A stretch of 56,814 nucleotides of DNA from Subdoligranulum sp. (GCA_004555405.1 SFIE01000008.1:1-56814), one strand, 5' to 3'; counted from the stretch's first letter, positions 21,290 to 31,720 are shown. Translations and numbers: made by a program. Notes: generated by a model from the sequence alone, not told the origin.

Positions 21290-22084
21290 ATGGCGGCAGT
21301 TCCAACATTTTCCCAAGTTTACGATAAGCTTAGATTTAAAAAGGACTATTCCAAAAAGCCGGCGAGCTCTTTCGGCGGGGGCGGCGGTGCCTCAGGCGGC
21401 AGTGCAGCGAGTACGCCGGCACCTGCGGTGAGCACGCCAGCGCCTGCGGTGAGCGCAGCCCCTGCTGCGAACGCAGAGAACAACGCCTACGCACAGCTGA
21501 AAAGCATTTATGATGCGCAGGCCGAGGCCCAGCGCCGTGCGCGCCGTGCGGCCTATGATGCGGCTGTTTCGGCACAGAGAGCTGAGTATAACGCCAATGT
21601 AGCCAAGGTGAACAGTGCTGCCGACAAGGCGCTGCGTGAGGCATATATCAATAAAATGCAGAGCCAGCGCATTATGGGCCAGCAAATGGCCGCACAGGGC
21701 TTGAACGGCGGGTATAGTGAGACCACGGCGGCGGGGCTGCAGAACAACTACGGCAATGCCAGAAACGAACTGGAAACCGAGCGCGGCAGCCAGCTGAATG
21801 ATCTGAATATCACGCTGCAGAACAATTTGGCAGCGGCCCGGAACATTTTGAATGAGGGCACGGCCAAGGACATGAGCCAGTATTACACCAACCTGGCGGC
21901 CTTGGTGGCGCAGAACCCGACGGCTGTTTTGAGCATGGAGCAAAACGGCCCGGCGGAGAACACCACCAACTACAATAAACTGCTGCAGGAGCTGCTGCAG
22001 CAGGGATATACGGCCGAGCAGGCCGCGAAGATCGCGGCAAACGGCAGCGATTACAGCAAGCTGATGCAGCAGTACTTCGCCTAA
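21290..22084 (+). CDS. 264-residue putative internal virion protein
   Basis: Starts behind GGAGGTGATC. The N-terminus is followed by a Gly/Ser stretch, a duplicated TPAPAVS linker (21411-21452) and then a long helical Ala/Gln-rich part with a GLNGGYSETTAAGLQNNYGN segment. The latter resembles small internal or injection proteins of podoviruses that work with a very large partner. No enzymatic motif. It is followed by a terminator and then the giant gene. The virion role is inferred. Confidence 0.45.
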   Translation: MAAVPTFSQVYDKLRFKKDYSKKPASSFGGGGGASGGSAASTPAPAVSTPAPAVSAAPAANAENNAYAQLKSIYDAQAEAQRRARRAAYDAAVSAQRAEYNANVAKVNSAADKALREAYINKMQSQRIMGQQMAAQGLNGGYSETTAAGLQNNYGNARNELETERGSQLNDLNITLQNNLAAARNILNEGTAKDMSQYYTNLAALVAQNPTAVLSMEQNGPAENTTNYNKLLQELLQQGYTAEQAAKIAANGSDYSKLMQQYFA

Positions 22085-22086
22085 AT

Positions 22087-22117
22087 CAAAACCCCGGTCG
22101 CAATGATCGGGGTTTTG
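22087..22117 (+). terminator. Terminator between 264-residue and giant genes
   Basis: A perfect 10-bp stem (CAAAACCCCG/CGGGGTTTTG) with an 11-nt loop starting 3 bp after the stop codon. The downstream strand contains the T run. It should reduce transcription into the giant gene. Confidence 0.6.
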
Positions 22118-22138
22118 TGCTAAGAAAGGAGCTATCCC

Positions 22139-25100
22139 ATGACAAAAAATATCAGTACGGCGCGAAGCGCTTATAAAAGGAATCTGGAGGCGCTTGTGAG
22201 CGCCAAGAGCAAGGCGGCGCTGCAGGCGGCCGGAACAGCTGGAAAGAGTGCCATGAATGCGGCCGCCGGCACGGTGAATGCACAGATCGACACCGGAACG
22301 CTGGACGGCGCAGCCTATGCCGCCCAGCTGGCAAAGGGGATCGCGGAGATCAAGGCGGCCCAGCAAAAGCAGCTGGAAGAGCAGCTGAAGCAGCAGGCAA
22401 AGGAGATTGCAGCCCAGCAAAAGGCAGCGGCCAAGGCCAACGCCAAAGCAGAAAAAAAGCAGGAGCAGACTGAACAGAGCGTGCAGGCCGAGCAAGGCGT
22501 GCAGGATGAGCAAGGCGTGCGGGACGATGAGAACACTGCGAAAGGGCAGTGGACCCCATGGGGAGAGCAGAGCCCTGTGGTGGGCCCTGTGCGCAGCGGC
22601 AACACGAACAAGCCGAGCGAGGAAACGGCGGCTGCCGGAACGAAAGAGGAAGCCAAACGGGCACAGGCAGACGACAAGGCCCAAAAGGTGGCCGAGCTGA
22701 AGGCCCTGAACCGCAGCCAGGCGAAGGCCCGCGCCGAAAGCCGTGCCATGCGGGAGACGAATGCCGGGCTTTTGAATAAGGAAAAGCTTACCGAGGCAGA
22801 AAAGGAGGAAATTTACCGGCGCGTGAACACATGGGCCGAAGACCCCAAGAACAAGGAAACCATGGAAAGGCTGAAAATGGCCAAGAACAAAAATCGCGTG
22901 GCGGACTTGCTGGAAGCAGGGTACACGACCGAGCAGCTGGATGAGGCAGAGGAATATCTGCGGCTTTACAAAAAAATGGGTGTGGGCCAGCGGCTGGAGG
23001 AGCGTGTGGGCAAAACCATGCTGGGCGTGGGCAAAACCATGCTGAGTGCGGTGCCGCAGGCGTGGGATGCCGGTGTGCAGACTGTAAAAAACGCCAAGGC
23101 CAGCTTGGAGGACGAGGAGTACAGGAATGCGGTGGGGCAGCAGAATGCAGCACTGCTGCGGATGCAGGATCTGGAAATGTCCGGCGAGGCGGTGAAACAC
23201 GATGAGAACGGAAACCCGGCGGGGTATACGGATGAGTACAAAGAGCTGCAGAAAAAGCTTGCCGATGCGCAGAACGTGATGACCGCAAGGGACAGCGAGA
23301 TCAACGCGCCGGTGAGCCAGGATACCTATGGCTATAAGCTGTGGGAGAGCGGCCAGAAGGATCTGGCAAGATCGGACCTTGGCCTGGATGGATCGCAGAA
23401 ATTTTTCAAGGGCGCCGTGACAAGTGCTGCGGAGAATATCGCGCTTGCTATGATCAACCCGGCGCTTGTGCTGCCGGGATTGAGCGCACAGGGCGCTGCG
23501 GACAGCTTTGGACAGAGCACGCAGAACGGTGAGGCCGCCATGACAGGGCTTGCCAAAGGCGTGGCCAAGGGATTAGCAGGCTATGCGATCAACAGCGTGG
23601 GCGTGGAACAGATGCTGGACACCATGGGCGCTTCGGGCACGCGAAACACAATGGCTGCAAGCATTGTGCGATATCTGAAAAACCAGTCGAAGCTGAGTGG
23701 GATCGCCAAGAGCAACCCGGCACTGTATGCGGTGCTGATGGGGGCCACGGACAACGGCCTGCAGAGCTTTGCGGAAACCTGGGCGGATTATGCCATCGAC
23801 CTTGCCACGAACACGGCAGAGCCTATGAGCGCGGAACAGCTTATGATGCAGAGCCTGCAGAGCATGGCCAGCGGCGCTGTGGGCGGCGCGGCTACAGCTG
23901 TGGCCGGTATGGGTGTGAATGCCGGGCGGCGGGCGGCGTATGAGAGGGCACAGAATGCGCGGAACGCACAAATGGCCCCGGAAAATGCGCAGAATGTTAC
24001 GGAAAATGCACAGAATGTTACGGAAAATGCACAGGCGGCACAGAACGAACCTGCAGCGGCAGCTGACAATATGAAAGCAACCGGTGACAATCTGCCACCG
24101 GTTCAGCCTGCAACTGACTACAAAAATGCGACAGTTACTGCCCCGGCGGAGCAGACGGCGGCTGCACCCGCCATGCGAAACGATATTATTGCGCTGAAAG
24201 AAAACCTGGAACAGGGCAGTGAAATAAAGCCGAGAATTGCGCAAATGTTTTTGAAGCAGGGCAGCACCGAGGAAATGAAACAGCGAAAGCAGGAAAACCG
24301 AAAGGCGCTTGCACAAATGCTGGGGGTGGAGGAAAACGAAATTCCCACCACGCTGAAAGCGGCGCGGGAGTATCTTGCCAAGGTGGATGCCTCCAAGCTG
24401 GTGATGCGGCAGGCACAGGAAAGCCAGAGCCCGGCGGGCCAGAACAGCGAAATGCAATCGAATGCAGCTGCTGCAGGTGCAGCAGACGAGCGCGCGGGCA
24501 GTGAGCCGGTGCTGAGGACTGTGCCCATGGAGAGCGTGCCGGAGGAAATGCAGCAGGTGGCGCGAGAGATCAGCGAGAGCACCGGAGCGCGTGTGGAGTA
24601 TTTTGAATCCGACAATCCGCGCGCCCTTGGAGCGTATGAGAACGGTACGCTGAGCCTGAACAAAAGCCTGAACACAAAAGAAGCGGCGCAGCAGACGATT
24701 GTGCATGAGTTTACGCACTGGATGGAGGGTACAAACACCTACAGCAAAATGCGCCAGTATATCACGGACAGCAGGATTCTGCAAGAGGCGGCCAGAGCGG
24801 CCACCGGCCTGAACGAGCCGCCGCAGGGCATGAGCTGGGCGGAGGCATGGCAGCAGAAGATTTTGGAGGATTATGCTGCTGCAGGGATCGAGGCAGATGC
24901 GGAAAAAGAGATGATCGCCAAATTGTGCGAGAAGTATCTTTTTTATAACGAGGATGCCGTGAACAAGATCTGCCGCGAGAACATGAGCCTGGCGGAAACC
25001 GTGCTGGACTGGGTGCGGGAGATGATCAGCCGTGTGCGCGGCGCTACGATGGAGGCCGAACTGCGGCACATTGAGCGCCTTTACCGCAAGGGCATTGCGG

Positions 25101-28100
25101 AGGCAAAGAAAAATGCCGCCCAGGAAGGCGGCACGGAGTATAATATCGGAAAAATGGAAACAAAAAATCCACCCAAGGATAAACGCTCACCCTCTGAAAG
25201 AGGGGGCCAGTCGGCAAGTGCCGCCCTTGTGATGGATTCTGAGCACAGTGTATCACAGGAAAATGTGCCTGTCAAGGATTCCACAACCCGTTTTTCTCTT
25301 TCTGAAGAAAACAAAAGCATTGCTGACCAGCTGAACGATAGCTTGCCGGAAATCATGGCAATGGAATCGGTTTCAGAAATCCCAATCGATGAACGGCGAG
25401 TGCCTTATACTGGAAGCAAAAAAGCCGATGAAAAAGCGGCGCAAAATGTATTCAGGAAACAGGGCTTGAAAGCTTATCGGGAAGGGTTTGGGAAGATAGA
25501 CCTTAGCCGAAAAGGAATAGACCACAGCATTTTTCATGGGAACAGTGCAGCTAAGCAAGCTGCATTTGCGGCCGTAAAAGATGTAATTGAACACGGAAAA
25601 CAAGTATATGAAGATCAGGACCATAAAGGAATGGGAAGCGACACATACACTTTTGCTGCACCCGTAACATTTGGAACCGAAAAGATTGGTATGGCCGTTG
25701 TTGTTAGGAAAGCAGGAAATGGCGGACACCCGGGCTACTATATACATGAAATCTGCGACAGTAAAGGCAATTATATCGACCTTGACGAAAGCGGAAATGT
25801 AATAAAAAAATCGGCCTCCGCTAACTTGAGATCCAGTTCAAGCGCGGCTGCCGATATGCAGGAGAATCAATCTCCTGTCATTATATTATCGCAGAGTGAG
25901 GAAAATGTCAATCTTGATTCGGGTACAAAATTCGCTATTACTCAAGAGGAAGACGAAGGCACCGTGAGCAGGGAGGAGATCAGCCGAGGGCGCTTTGCTC
26001 GTGCGGCCAAGGCCCGAGAAAACGGGGACAGCATGCTGCGGGCATTGTTTGTGGAAGAGGACATTGCCGAGGAAACCATGCGCGTGATGGAAACCGTTAA
26101 AAATGAAAGCTGGGCAATTCTGCGCGACACGGAGGAGAGCCAGCGCACGGCCGGGCAGAAGGTGCTGGACCGGAGCGCAAACGGCATAGCGTGGGCGCTG
26201 AAGCGTGAATATCACAGCAGCGCAGACCGTGCCGGGCTGAAGGAAAAGCTGATCGGGCTGTATGCCGACATGGAAAGCAAAAACATTACCATGGAAGAGG
26301 CCATTGGCCGGGCACGCAAGATCGGCCGAGAGCTGGTGCAGACGGCAAGGCCGGAGCGCCGCGCCAATACAGAGCTGATGGACGCCTATGGCGATGCTTA
26401 CCAGAGCCTGACAGGGCAGGTGATCAGGATCACGGACAGCGAGATGCAGAGTATCTTGCACAGGTGGGGCAGCCTGCGGGAGTTTCGCCGTGACACCGGA
26501 AACAAGATCCGCGTGAGCACCGAGAACGGTGTGCCCATCGATGCGCTTTGGGGGGAGCTGAGCGAAACGAACCCCGGAAAATTTGAGGCAGATACCAACG
26601 ATGGCGATAGGATGGACACGATCGCAAATTTCGTAAATGAGCTGCGGCCGCAGGAGGTGCAGCGCTATGCAGGCGTGGAACAGGAGACTGCGGAAGAGAT
26701 CGGCGAGAGGATCATTGACGGGTTTGTAGACGGCAAGGTGAGAACGGAAAAGGAGCGCGTGCGCAAGGAGGTGCAGAAAGAGGTCCGCCGGCAGGTGAAA
26801 AAGGGCGTGGAGCGCCTGAACGCCGACAATTACGAATACCGCCAGGAGCTCGGGAAGGAGAAAAAGAAAATTGAGCGTATGGCGGAGCGCATGGGCCGAA
26901 AACTGGCGAGCCCCACCAGACAGCAGCACATTGTGGCGGATGCTGATGTGCAGCGTGTGGTGCAGAGTATTGCGGACGATGCCCTTGCGATTGTGACGGG
27001 GCGCTTTGCCGGAGAAGATAAGCTGCCGTATGTGGGCCGAAAGCTGGTGGCGCTGTCGAACAGCTTGTCCCATCTGGCTACGACGGATCACCGGTATGCG
27101 GGATTTATGACGGTGGACGCGGACGGCAAGGCTGTGCCGGTGGAGTTTGTGCGAAACCTGAATGATCTGGCCAAAACCATGGACAAGATCCATAAGGAGA
27201 ACCCGAGTATCAGCGATTTGGATTTGGAGACGGCGCGGAAGCTGCGGGAAACGCTTGAACGGGTAGAACATGAGCTGGAAACGGCGGACAAGCTGCTGAG
27301 CGATACCATTGGTGCAGAGCACCGGGAAAGCGTGGAGAAAACGGCCAAGCAGATCTATAAGGAAATCGATGGCGCACGCAAAGTAAGCACGAACAGCAAA
27401 AGCGTGGGCGCCAAGATTCTGCGGGCACTGGACGACAAAAATGTGGGGTACGCTTTGACGATATTAAACCCCATGCGCGTGGCCCGCATGATGACCAACT
27501 ACAGCAAAGACAGCGCTTTTGTGGAGGTGGTGGATGCGCTGAACAAGGGCCAGCGGAAAATGATGCTGCTGAAAAGCCAGGCAAGTGCAATTTTTAAGGA
27601 TGTGACCAACAGCCAGTTTACCCTTGGATTTGACAAAAACGCCCGGCGGAGCAAGACGGGACTTGGGTATACCAAGGCGGATTACGATGGGTTCAGCGGG
27701 CGGAATGCACAGCGGCTGGATGTGGGGTTCCGGGATGCGGACACGGGAGAAGTGGTGTATATCACCCCGGCCATGCGCGCAGAGCTGGCCATGCACTTAA
27801 TGAATCCGCACAACCGTGACCGCGTGCTGTACGGCGGGCTTATGATCCAGGATGCAGAAGAACTGTGCAAGGGGAATACCGAGAAGGCACAGCGGCTGAG
27901 CCACTATGTGCGATTTGATATAAGCAACCCGGCGGCTGCCTATGAGATAGTGGCCAAGGTGGTAGACGGCATGAGCGACTATGAGAACCAGTGGGTAAAG
28001 GCCGCGCAAAGGTATTTCTGGGATTTTTCCGGCAAGGAATACAACAAAACGACCGTGCAGCTGTGGGGATATGAGGCCGCAAATGTAGCGAATTACTACC

Positions 28101-30553
28101 CGGCCGCCAGCGACAACAAAAACCTGCGAAAAAATGTGGCGCAGCGCAGCCAGGAAAACTATACGGTGGAAAACAATAGTAATCTGAAGGACCGCGTGTA
28201 TAACGCCACAAAGCCTATTGTCCTGAACGAGATCAACCGGACGGCCCTGAAGAGCATTGACACCATGAGCCGTTTTTGCGGCTTGGCGCTGCCAATGCGA
28301 GACTTTGAGAAGATCTACAACTACAATTCGGAATTTACGGCATCCGGCAGCAGCGAGAACATTAAAAGCGTTATGGACCGCGTGTGGAACGGAAAGGCCA
28401 GTATCTACTGGGAAAAGGTGCTGGAGGACATGAACGGCGGCCGCAGAAAGTGGAAGGATGCGATTTCCCGCTTTTTTGCGAAGGCCCGAGGCAACTATGC
28501 CACGGCCGTGCTTTACGGCAATGCCAGCACCGCCATGAAGCAGGCGGCGAGCTTTCCCACGGCTGCTGCTGCAATCGGATGGAAGCCGCTGGCGGACGGC
28601 CTTGCAAATTATAACAAAGAGGGTGCGAAAACGCTGGAAGAAATCAACAAGCGCGTGGCCACCTATAGCATGAGAAATGGAGACGGCAACAGCGTGTACG
28701 ATACCGGTGATACGAGCGGGGCAGTGGCACGGTTTGTGAACAGAATGCCGGGTGCAGGCTGGATCACGGCAGCGGACGATCTGACCGTTAAGGTGCTGAG
28801 CACGGCAGCCAAGGCCTATGTGGACCAGAACATTGGGAGCCTGGAAAAAGGCAGCACCGAGTACTGGGATAAAGTAGCAGATGTGTATGCAGATTGCATC
28901 GAGCTTACCCAGCCCAACAACGGCACCATGCAGCTGAGCGCGCTGAGCCGCAGCCAGAATGAAATTTTGCGCGGCGTGACCATGTTCAGCAACCAGCGTA
29001 TACAAAACCTTGGGCTTATGTGGGATGCCGTGGCAGACCTTAGAGCGCAGAAGGCCCGGCTGAAAGATGCACCGAATGATGCCGATGCAAAGGCGGAGTT
29101 TGACCGCGCGAAGGAAAAGTTTGCCAATACCATGAGCGCCATGGCGGTGCAGAGCCTGATGATCGGCCTGATGACGGCGGCAGGAAGAGCGCTGTGGCAC
29201 AGAGAGGATGAGTATCGCGATGAGCTGGGAAAAATCACCTCGAAGAGCTTATGGAAAAAAATTGCGGATGACAGCCTGGACAGCTTTTTGAGCAACTTTA
29301 TCGGCATTGCGGATATTATAGATGTGGGCCGGTTTTTCGTGGATAAGGACTATATCCATTATGATTTCTCGGTGCCGGAGCTGGAGATGATCAACGGGCT
29401 TGTGACCAAGGGCCGCAGTATGATAGTTGCGATCGGCGCAGCGCTGGAAAACGATGACCCGGAAAAAGAAGATGCCCTTGATGAGAAAATGAAAAAATCC
29501 GTGCTGGCATTTGTCGAGCAGGCCGGGCAGAGCCTTGGCGTGCCGCTTGTGAACCTGCGCAAGAATGTGCTTGGGGTATTTAAAGGCGTGCAGGGGATCG
29601 CGGAAGGCAACGGATGGTTTGGGGAGTATCAGTACACCGCCAAGAATATGCGCAGCATGATCAGCGGCTATATGGACGGCCGGTATGATCTGGATGGTGC
29701 AAACGAAATTCTGGAGAAATACTGTGTATCCAAATACGGGAAAGCCTTTGGCGATATGGAAAAGTCGGAACGAGATAAGGCAGCCAGCGATATGCGCGAA
29801 CAGATTGCCAAGGACTGGAAGGATCTATATGTGCAGGCAACGGATGAGGAACGGGCCGAATTGGCCGAGAAGCTGGGAGAGATCCGCGTGGGCGACCGCA
29901 AACTGTTTACCACCAAAGCTATGCAGGCGTGGGTGGACAGTGCCGAGAAGGCTGCGCAGGAAAAGGCCACGAAGGACCGGGCGGATAGGCTGTATGACGA
30001 TGCTGTGGACGGCCTTGCCGGGCAACGCTTGTACAAGAATATGAGTGAGGAAGAGCAGATCAACCTGGAAAGCAGCCTGAACGAGGCAGCTAAAACGGCG
30101 GCTAAGCTGGAAGCCGGATACATGAAGACAGAGGATCTCAAAGCCGGAGAGCGGTATTTGTGGAATTATGCCGGGAAAAATGCCGATAAGTGGCTGGCGC
30201 TGAAGGCTAAGTATGCGGCCGTCAACCAAAAGGCCAAGGGAGGCGCGGACGGCACTGTGAAAATGGAAGCTTTTCTGCGAGCACTGGAAAGCAGTGGCTA
30301 CAGCACAGAGGAACAGGCTGCGCTGCTGCAGGCCAAGGGCGGAAACAGCAAGCTGGAAAAAGCCAAAGCAGAAACCAGAATTTCTTATTACCGCGCCCAG
30401 GTATACGGTGATACAAACGGAAACGGCAGCCTGAGTCAGAGCGAATTTAAAGATTATGTGGCAAACAGCGGCATGAGCCGCAGCACTGCGGATAAAATCT
30501 GGAATATGCTGTGGGCGCCCGGGGAAAACGGCAGCAGCAGCCCGTACCGGTGA
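22139..30553 (+). CDS. Giant polyvalent protein with metallopeptidase, LPD3-like domain and EF-hand
   Basis: A 2,804-residue protein, the largest gene of the element. In order: a helical Ala/Gln-rich N-terminus; a central linker with NAQNVTE repeats (23984-24031); a zinc-metallopeptidase core with HEFTH at about 856-860; from about 1080 to 1220 an LPD3/BECR-like polyvalent-protein domain (GIDHSIFHGNSAAKQAAFAA and GMGSDTYTFAAPVTFG); long helical regions; a hydrophobic stretch near 2335; and at 2758-2769 a full EF-hand loop (DTNGNGSLSQSE). Such proteins are thought to enter the host with phage DNA and disarm it. Strong ribosome binding site (AGAAAGGAGC). The reading frame is intact. Confidence 0.8.
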   Translation: MTKNISTARSAYKRNLEALVSAKSKAALQAAGTAGKSAMNAAAGTVNAQIDTGTLDGAAYAAQLAKGIAEIKAAQQKQLEEQLKQQAKEIAAQQKAAAKANAKAEKKQEQTEQSVQAEQGVQDEQGVRDDENTAKGQWTPWGEQSPVVGPVRSGNTNKPSEETAAAGTKEEAKRAQADDKAQKVAELKALNRSQAKARAESRAMRETNAGLLNKEKLTEAEKEEIYRRVNTWAEDPKNKETMERLKMAKNKNRVADLLEAGYTTEQLDEAEEYLRLYKKMGVGQRLEERVGKTMLGVGKTMLSAVPQAWDAGVQTVKNAKASLEDEEYRNAVGQQNAALLRMQDLEMSGEAVKHDENGNPAGYTDEYKELQKKLADAQNVMTARDSEINAPVSQDTYGYKLWESGQKDLARSDLGLDGSQKFFKGAVTSAAENIALAMINPALVLPGLSAQGAADSFGQSTQNGEAAMTGLAKGVAKGLAGYAINSVGVEQMLDTMGASGTRNTMAASIVRYLKNQSKLSGIAKSNPALYAVLMGATDNGLQSFAETWADYAIDLATNTAEPMSAEQLMMQSLQSMASGAVGGAATAVAGMGVNAGRRAAYERAQNARNAQMAPENAQNVTENAQNVTENAQAAQNEPAAAADNMKATGDNLPPVQPATDYKNATVTAPAEQTAAAPAMRNDIIALKENLEQGSEIKPRIAQMFLKQGSTEEMKQRKQENRKALAQMLGVEENEIPTTLKAAREYLAKVDASKLVMRQAQESQSPAGQNSEMQSNAAAAGAADERAGSEPVLRTVPMESVPEEMQQVAREISESTGARVEYFESDNPRALGAYENGTLSLNKSLNTKEAAQQTIVHEFTHWMEGTNTYSKMRQYITDSRILQEAARAATGLNEPPQGMSWAEAWQQKILEDYAAAGIEADAEKEMIAKLCEKYLFYNEDAVNKICRENMSLAETVLDWVREMISRVRGATMEAELRHIERLYRKGIAEAKKNAAQEGGTEYNIGKMETKNPPKDKRSPSERGGQSASAALVMDSEHSVSQENVPVKDSTTRFSLSEENKSIADQLNDSLPEIMAMESVSEIPIDERRVPYTGSKKADEKAAQNVFRKQGLKAYREGFGKIDLSRKGIDHSIFHGNSAAKQAAFAAVKDVIEHGKQVYEDQDHKGMGSDTYTFAAPVTFGTEKIGMAVVVRKAGNGGHPGYYIHEICDSKGNYIDLDESGNVIKKSASANLRSSSSAAADMQENQSPVIILSQSEENVNLDSGTKFAITQEEDEGTVSREEISRGRFARAAKARENGDSMLRALFVEEDIAEETMRVMETVKNESWAILRDTEESQRTAGQKVLDRSANGIAWALKREYHSSADRAGLKEKLIGLYADMESKNITMEEAIGRARKIGRELVQTARPERRANTELMDAYGDAYQSLTGQVIRITDSEMQSILHRWGSLREFRRDTGNKIRVSTENGVPIDALWGELSETNPGKFEADTNDGDRMDTIANFVNELRPQEVQRYAGVEQETAEEIGERIIDGFVDGKVRTEKERVRKEVQKEVRRQVKKGVERLNADNYEYRQELGKEKKKIERMAERMGRKLASPTRQQHIVADADVQRVVQSIADDALAIVTGRFAGEDKLPYVGRKLVALSNSLSHLATTDHRYAGFMTVDADGKAVPVEFVRNLNDLAKTMDKIHKENPSISDLDLETARKLRETLERVEHELETADKLLSDTIGAEHRESVEKTAKQIYKEIDGARKVSTNSKSVGAKILRALDDKNVGYALTILNPMRVARMMTNYSKDSAFVEVVDALNKGQRKMMLLKSQASAIFKDVTNSQFTLGFDKNARRSKTGLGYTKADYDGFSGRNAQRLDVGFRDADTGEVVYITPAMRAELAMHLMNPHNRDRVLYGGLMIQDAEELCKGNTEKAQRLSHYVRFDISNPAAAYEIVAKVVDGMSDYENQWVKAAQRYFWDFSGKEYNKTTVQLWGYEAANVANYYPAASDNKNLRKNVAQRSQENYTVENNSNLKDRVYNATKPIVLNEINRTALKSIDTMSRFCGLALPMRDFEKIYNYNSEFTASGSSENIKSVMDRVWNGKASIYWEKVLEDMNGGRRKWKDAISRFFAKARGNYATAVLYGNASTAMKQAASFPTAAAAIGWKPLADGLANYNKEGAKTLEEINKRVATYSMRNGDGNSVYDTGDTSGAVARFVNRMPGAGWITAADDLTVKVLSTAAKAYVDQNIGSLEKGSTEYWDKVADVYADCIELTQPNNGTMQLSALSRSQNEILRGVTMFSNQRIQNLGLMWDAVADLRAQKARLKDAPNDADAKAEFDRAKEKFANTMSAMAVQSLMIGLMTAAGRALWHREDEYRDELGKITSKSLWKKIADDSLDSFLSNFIGIADIIDVGRFFVDKDYIHYDFSVPELEMINGLVTKGRSMIVAIGAALENDDPEKEDALDEKMKKSVLAFVEQAGQSLGVPLVNLRKNVLGVFKGVQGIAEGNGWFGEYQYTAKNMRSMISGYMDGRYDLDGANEILEKYCVSKYGKAFGDMEKSERDKAASDMREQIAKDWKDLYVQATDEERAELAEKLGEIRVGDRKLFTTKAMQAWVDSAEKAAQEKATKDRADRLYDDAVDGLAGQRLYKNMSEEEQINLESSLNEAAKTAAKLEAGYMKTEDLKAGERYLWNYAGKNADKWLALKAKYAAVNQKAKGGADGTVKMEAFLRALESSGYSTEEQAALLQAKGGNSKLEKAKAETRISYYRAQVYGDTNGNGSLSQSEFKDYVANSGMSRSTADKIWNMLWAPGENGSSSPYR

Positions 30554-30569
30554 AGTGCAATCAAATGCA

Positions 30570-31544
30570 CTAAATCATGTAGTGCTTTACGGTGACCTCG
30601 TTGCGCCAGTGCGCCAAGGAAAACACAGAAACAGCCATGAGGGCGGTTTTGTCGTAGGAGATCGGGCGGCCAAGCTGCAGAGCAATGCGGCGATTGTCAC
30701 CGCGAAGGTGATAGGTGCTCTGCATCTCGAGAACGAAGTGGTTCAGCAGTGCGGCTGCAGATAGGTGCTTGCCGCGCTGCTGGGCCATCTGGTAAGCTTT
30801 GCAGCCCTCGGGCCCGGCGGATGTGTAGCGGCCGAGAAGATCATGCTGCAGCTGCGCCCGGCCACCGGGCTGGTGGCAGATGGAGAGGTAACGCTCATAT
30901 TCGGCGCGGGCATGCTCGGCGCGGATGCCGTGCAGATCTAAATTTTTGTTGCCGGTTTCGGCGGGAGAGAAAACGAGTTCATCCGGCCGAACGCGGGAGA
31001 AATAAGACGAAACAAAAACCTCGTTTTGAGGAGCGATGCGCTGGAGCTGGTATTTGCCGCCCTTGCCGCGCTCAACCTCTACACAAAGAGCGCCGGAAAA
31101 ATCGCGTTTGAGGTTGCGGCCGCGAAGGGCGGCAAGCTCAGACCGGCGAATGCCGACGGCCTGCTGGAACTGCACGAGGCGCAAATTTTCCGGCTTGGAG
31201 CGTTCATCGGCAGAGCGCTGGCACAGGCCGATGCTTTTGGATTTGCTTGAAACGGTGCGGCGAGGGGTGGACACCTGATCCATGCAGATCTGCAGACCGC
31301 GGCATGCGCTGGCAGCGTAGGTGTGTATGGTGGCGGGGGATTTGCCATCGGTGATCAGCTGATCGATCCAGCTTTGCACTGCGGCCGCGGGATCGGCAAG
31401 GACGGAAGATTTGCTGATGCCGGCCTCTTGGGTGTAGCGCAAAAATTTGGAAATGTCCGCCATGGCGCGCCGATAAGAAAGATTGCTTTTGCTGCGCAGA
31501 TCAGCGCAGTTGGCGCGCATGAAAGAGCCGAGCCCCTGACGCAT
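30570..31544 (-). CDS. Tyrosine-family phage integrase
   Basis: A 324-residue recombinase starting at ATG 31544 behind AAAGGAGGA; longer in-frame forms lack a binding site. N-terminal SAM-like core-binding domain (about 1-110), then catalytic residues: Arg in VGIRRSELAALRG, HGIR resembling HxxR, and the C-terminal AHWRNEVTVKHYM with the nucleophilic Tyr five residues or fewer from the end. It is convergent with the giant gene, with only 16 bp between. It faces away from the right end and would integrate the element, possibly near the tRNA-Ser cluster. Confidence 0.85.
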   Translation of the reverse strand: MRQGLGSFMRANCADLRSKSNLSYRRAMADISKFLRYTQEAGISKSSVLADPAAAVQSWIDQLITDGKSPATIHTYAASACRGLQICMDQVSTPRRTVSSKSKSIGLCQRSADERSKPENLRLVQFQQAVGIRRSELAALRGRNLKRDFSGALCVEVERGKGGKYQLQRIAPQNEVFVSSYFSRVRPDELVFSPAETGNKNLDLHGIRAEHARAEYERYLSICHQPGGRAQLQHDLLGRYTSAGPEGCKAYQMAQQRGKHLSAAALLNHFVLEMQSTYHLRGDNRRIALQLGRPISYDKTALMAVSVFSLAHWRNEVTVKHYMI

Positions 31545-31684
31545 GATGGGAATCCTCCTTTGGATTTGAGTGGGCGTTTTGTGCCTGCCCTGGGCACCAC
31601 AAGTTAATCTGGATACGCTTTTTGATAACGGGAAGCGTAACCCAAGGATGCAGGCAAGAGTCCGGCTCACCTGTACCACGAATG

Positions 31685-31720
31685 GCGGGTAGTGACACAT
31701 TTTTAGGTGGAACTACCCGC
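31685..31720. repeat. Inverted repeat upstream of integrase
   Basis: Perfect 9-bp arms (GCGGGTAGT/ACTACCCGC) separated by 18 bp, about 140 bp upstream of the integrase start. It could bind integrase or excisionase or be part of the attachment site; not demonstrable from sequence alone. Confidence 0.4.

Noticed and set aside
25170..25260. An intergenic mobile repeat inserted in the giant gene
   Set aside because: A GC stem (CCCTCTGAAAGAGGG) looked like the start of a MITE, but no matching end or target duplication was visible and the frame stays open.
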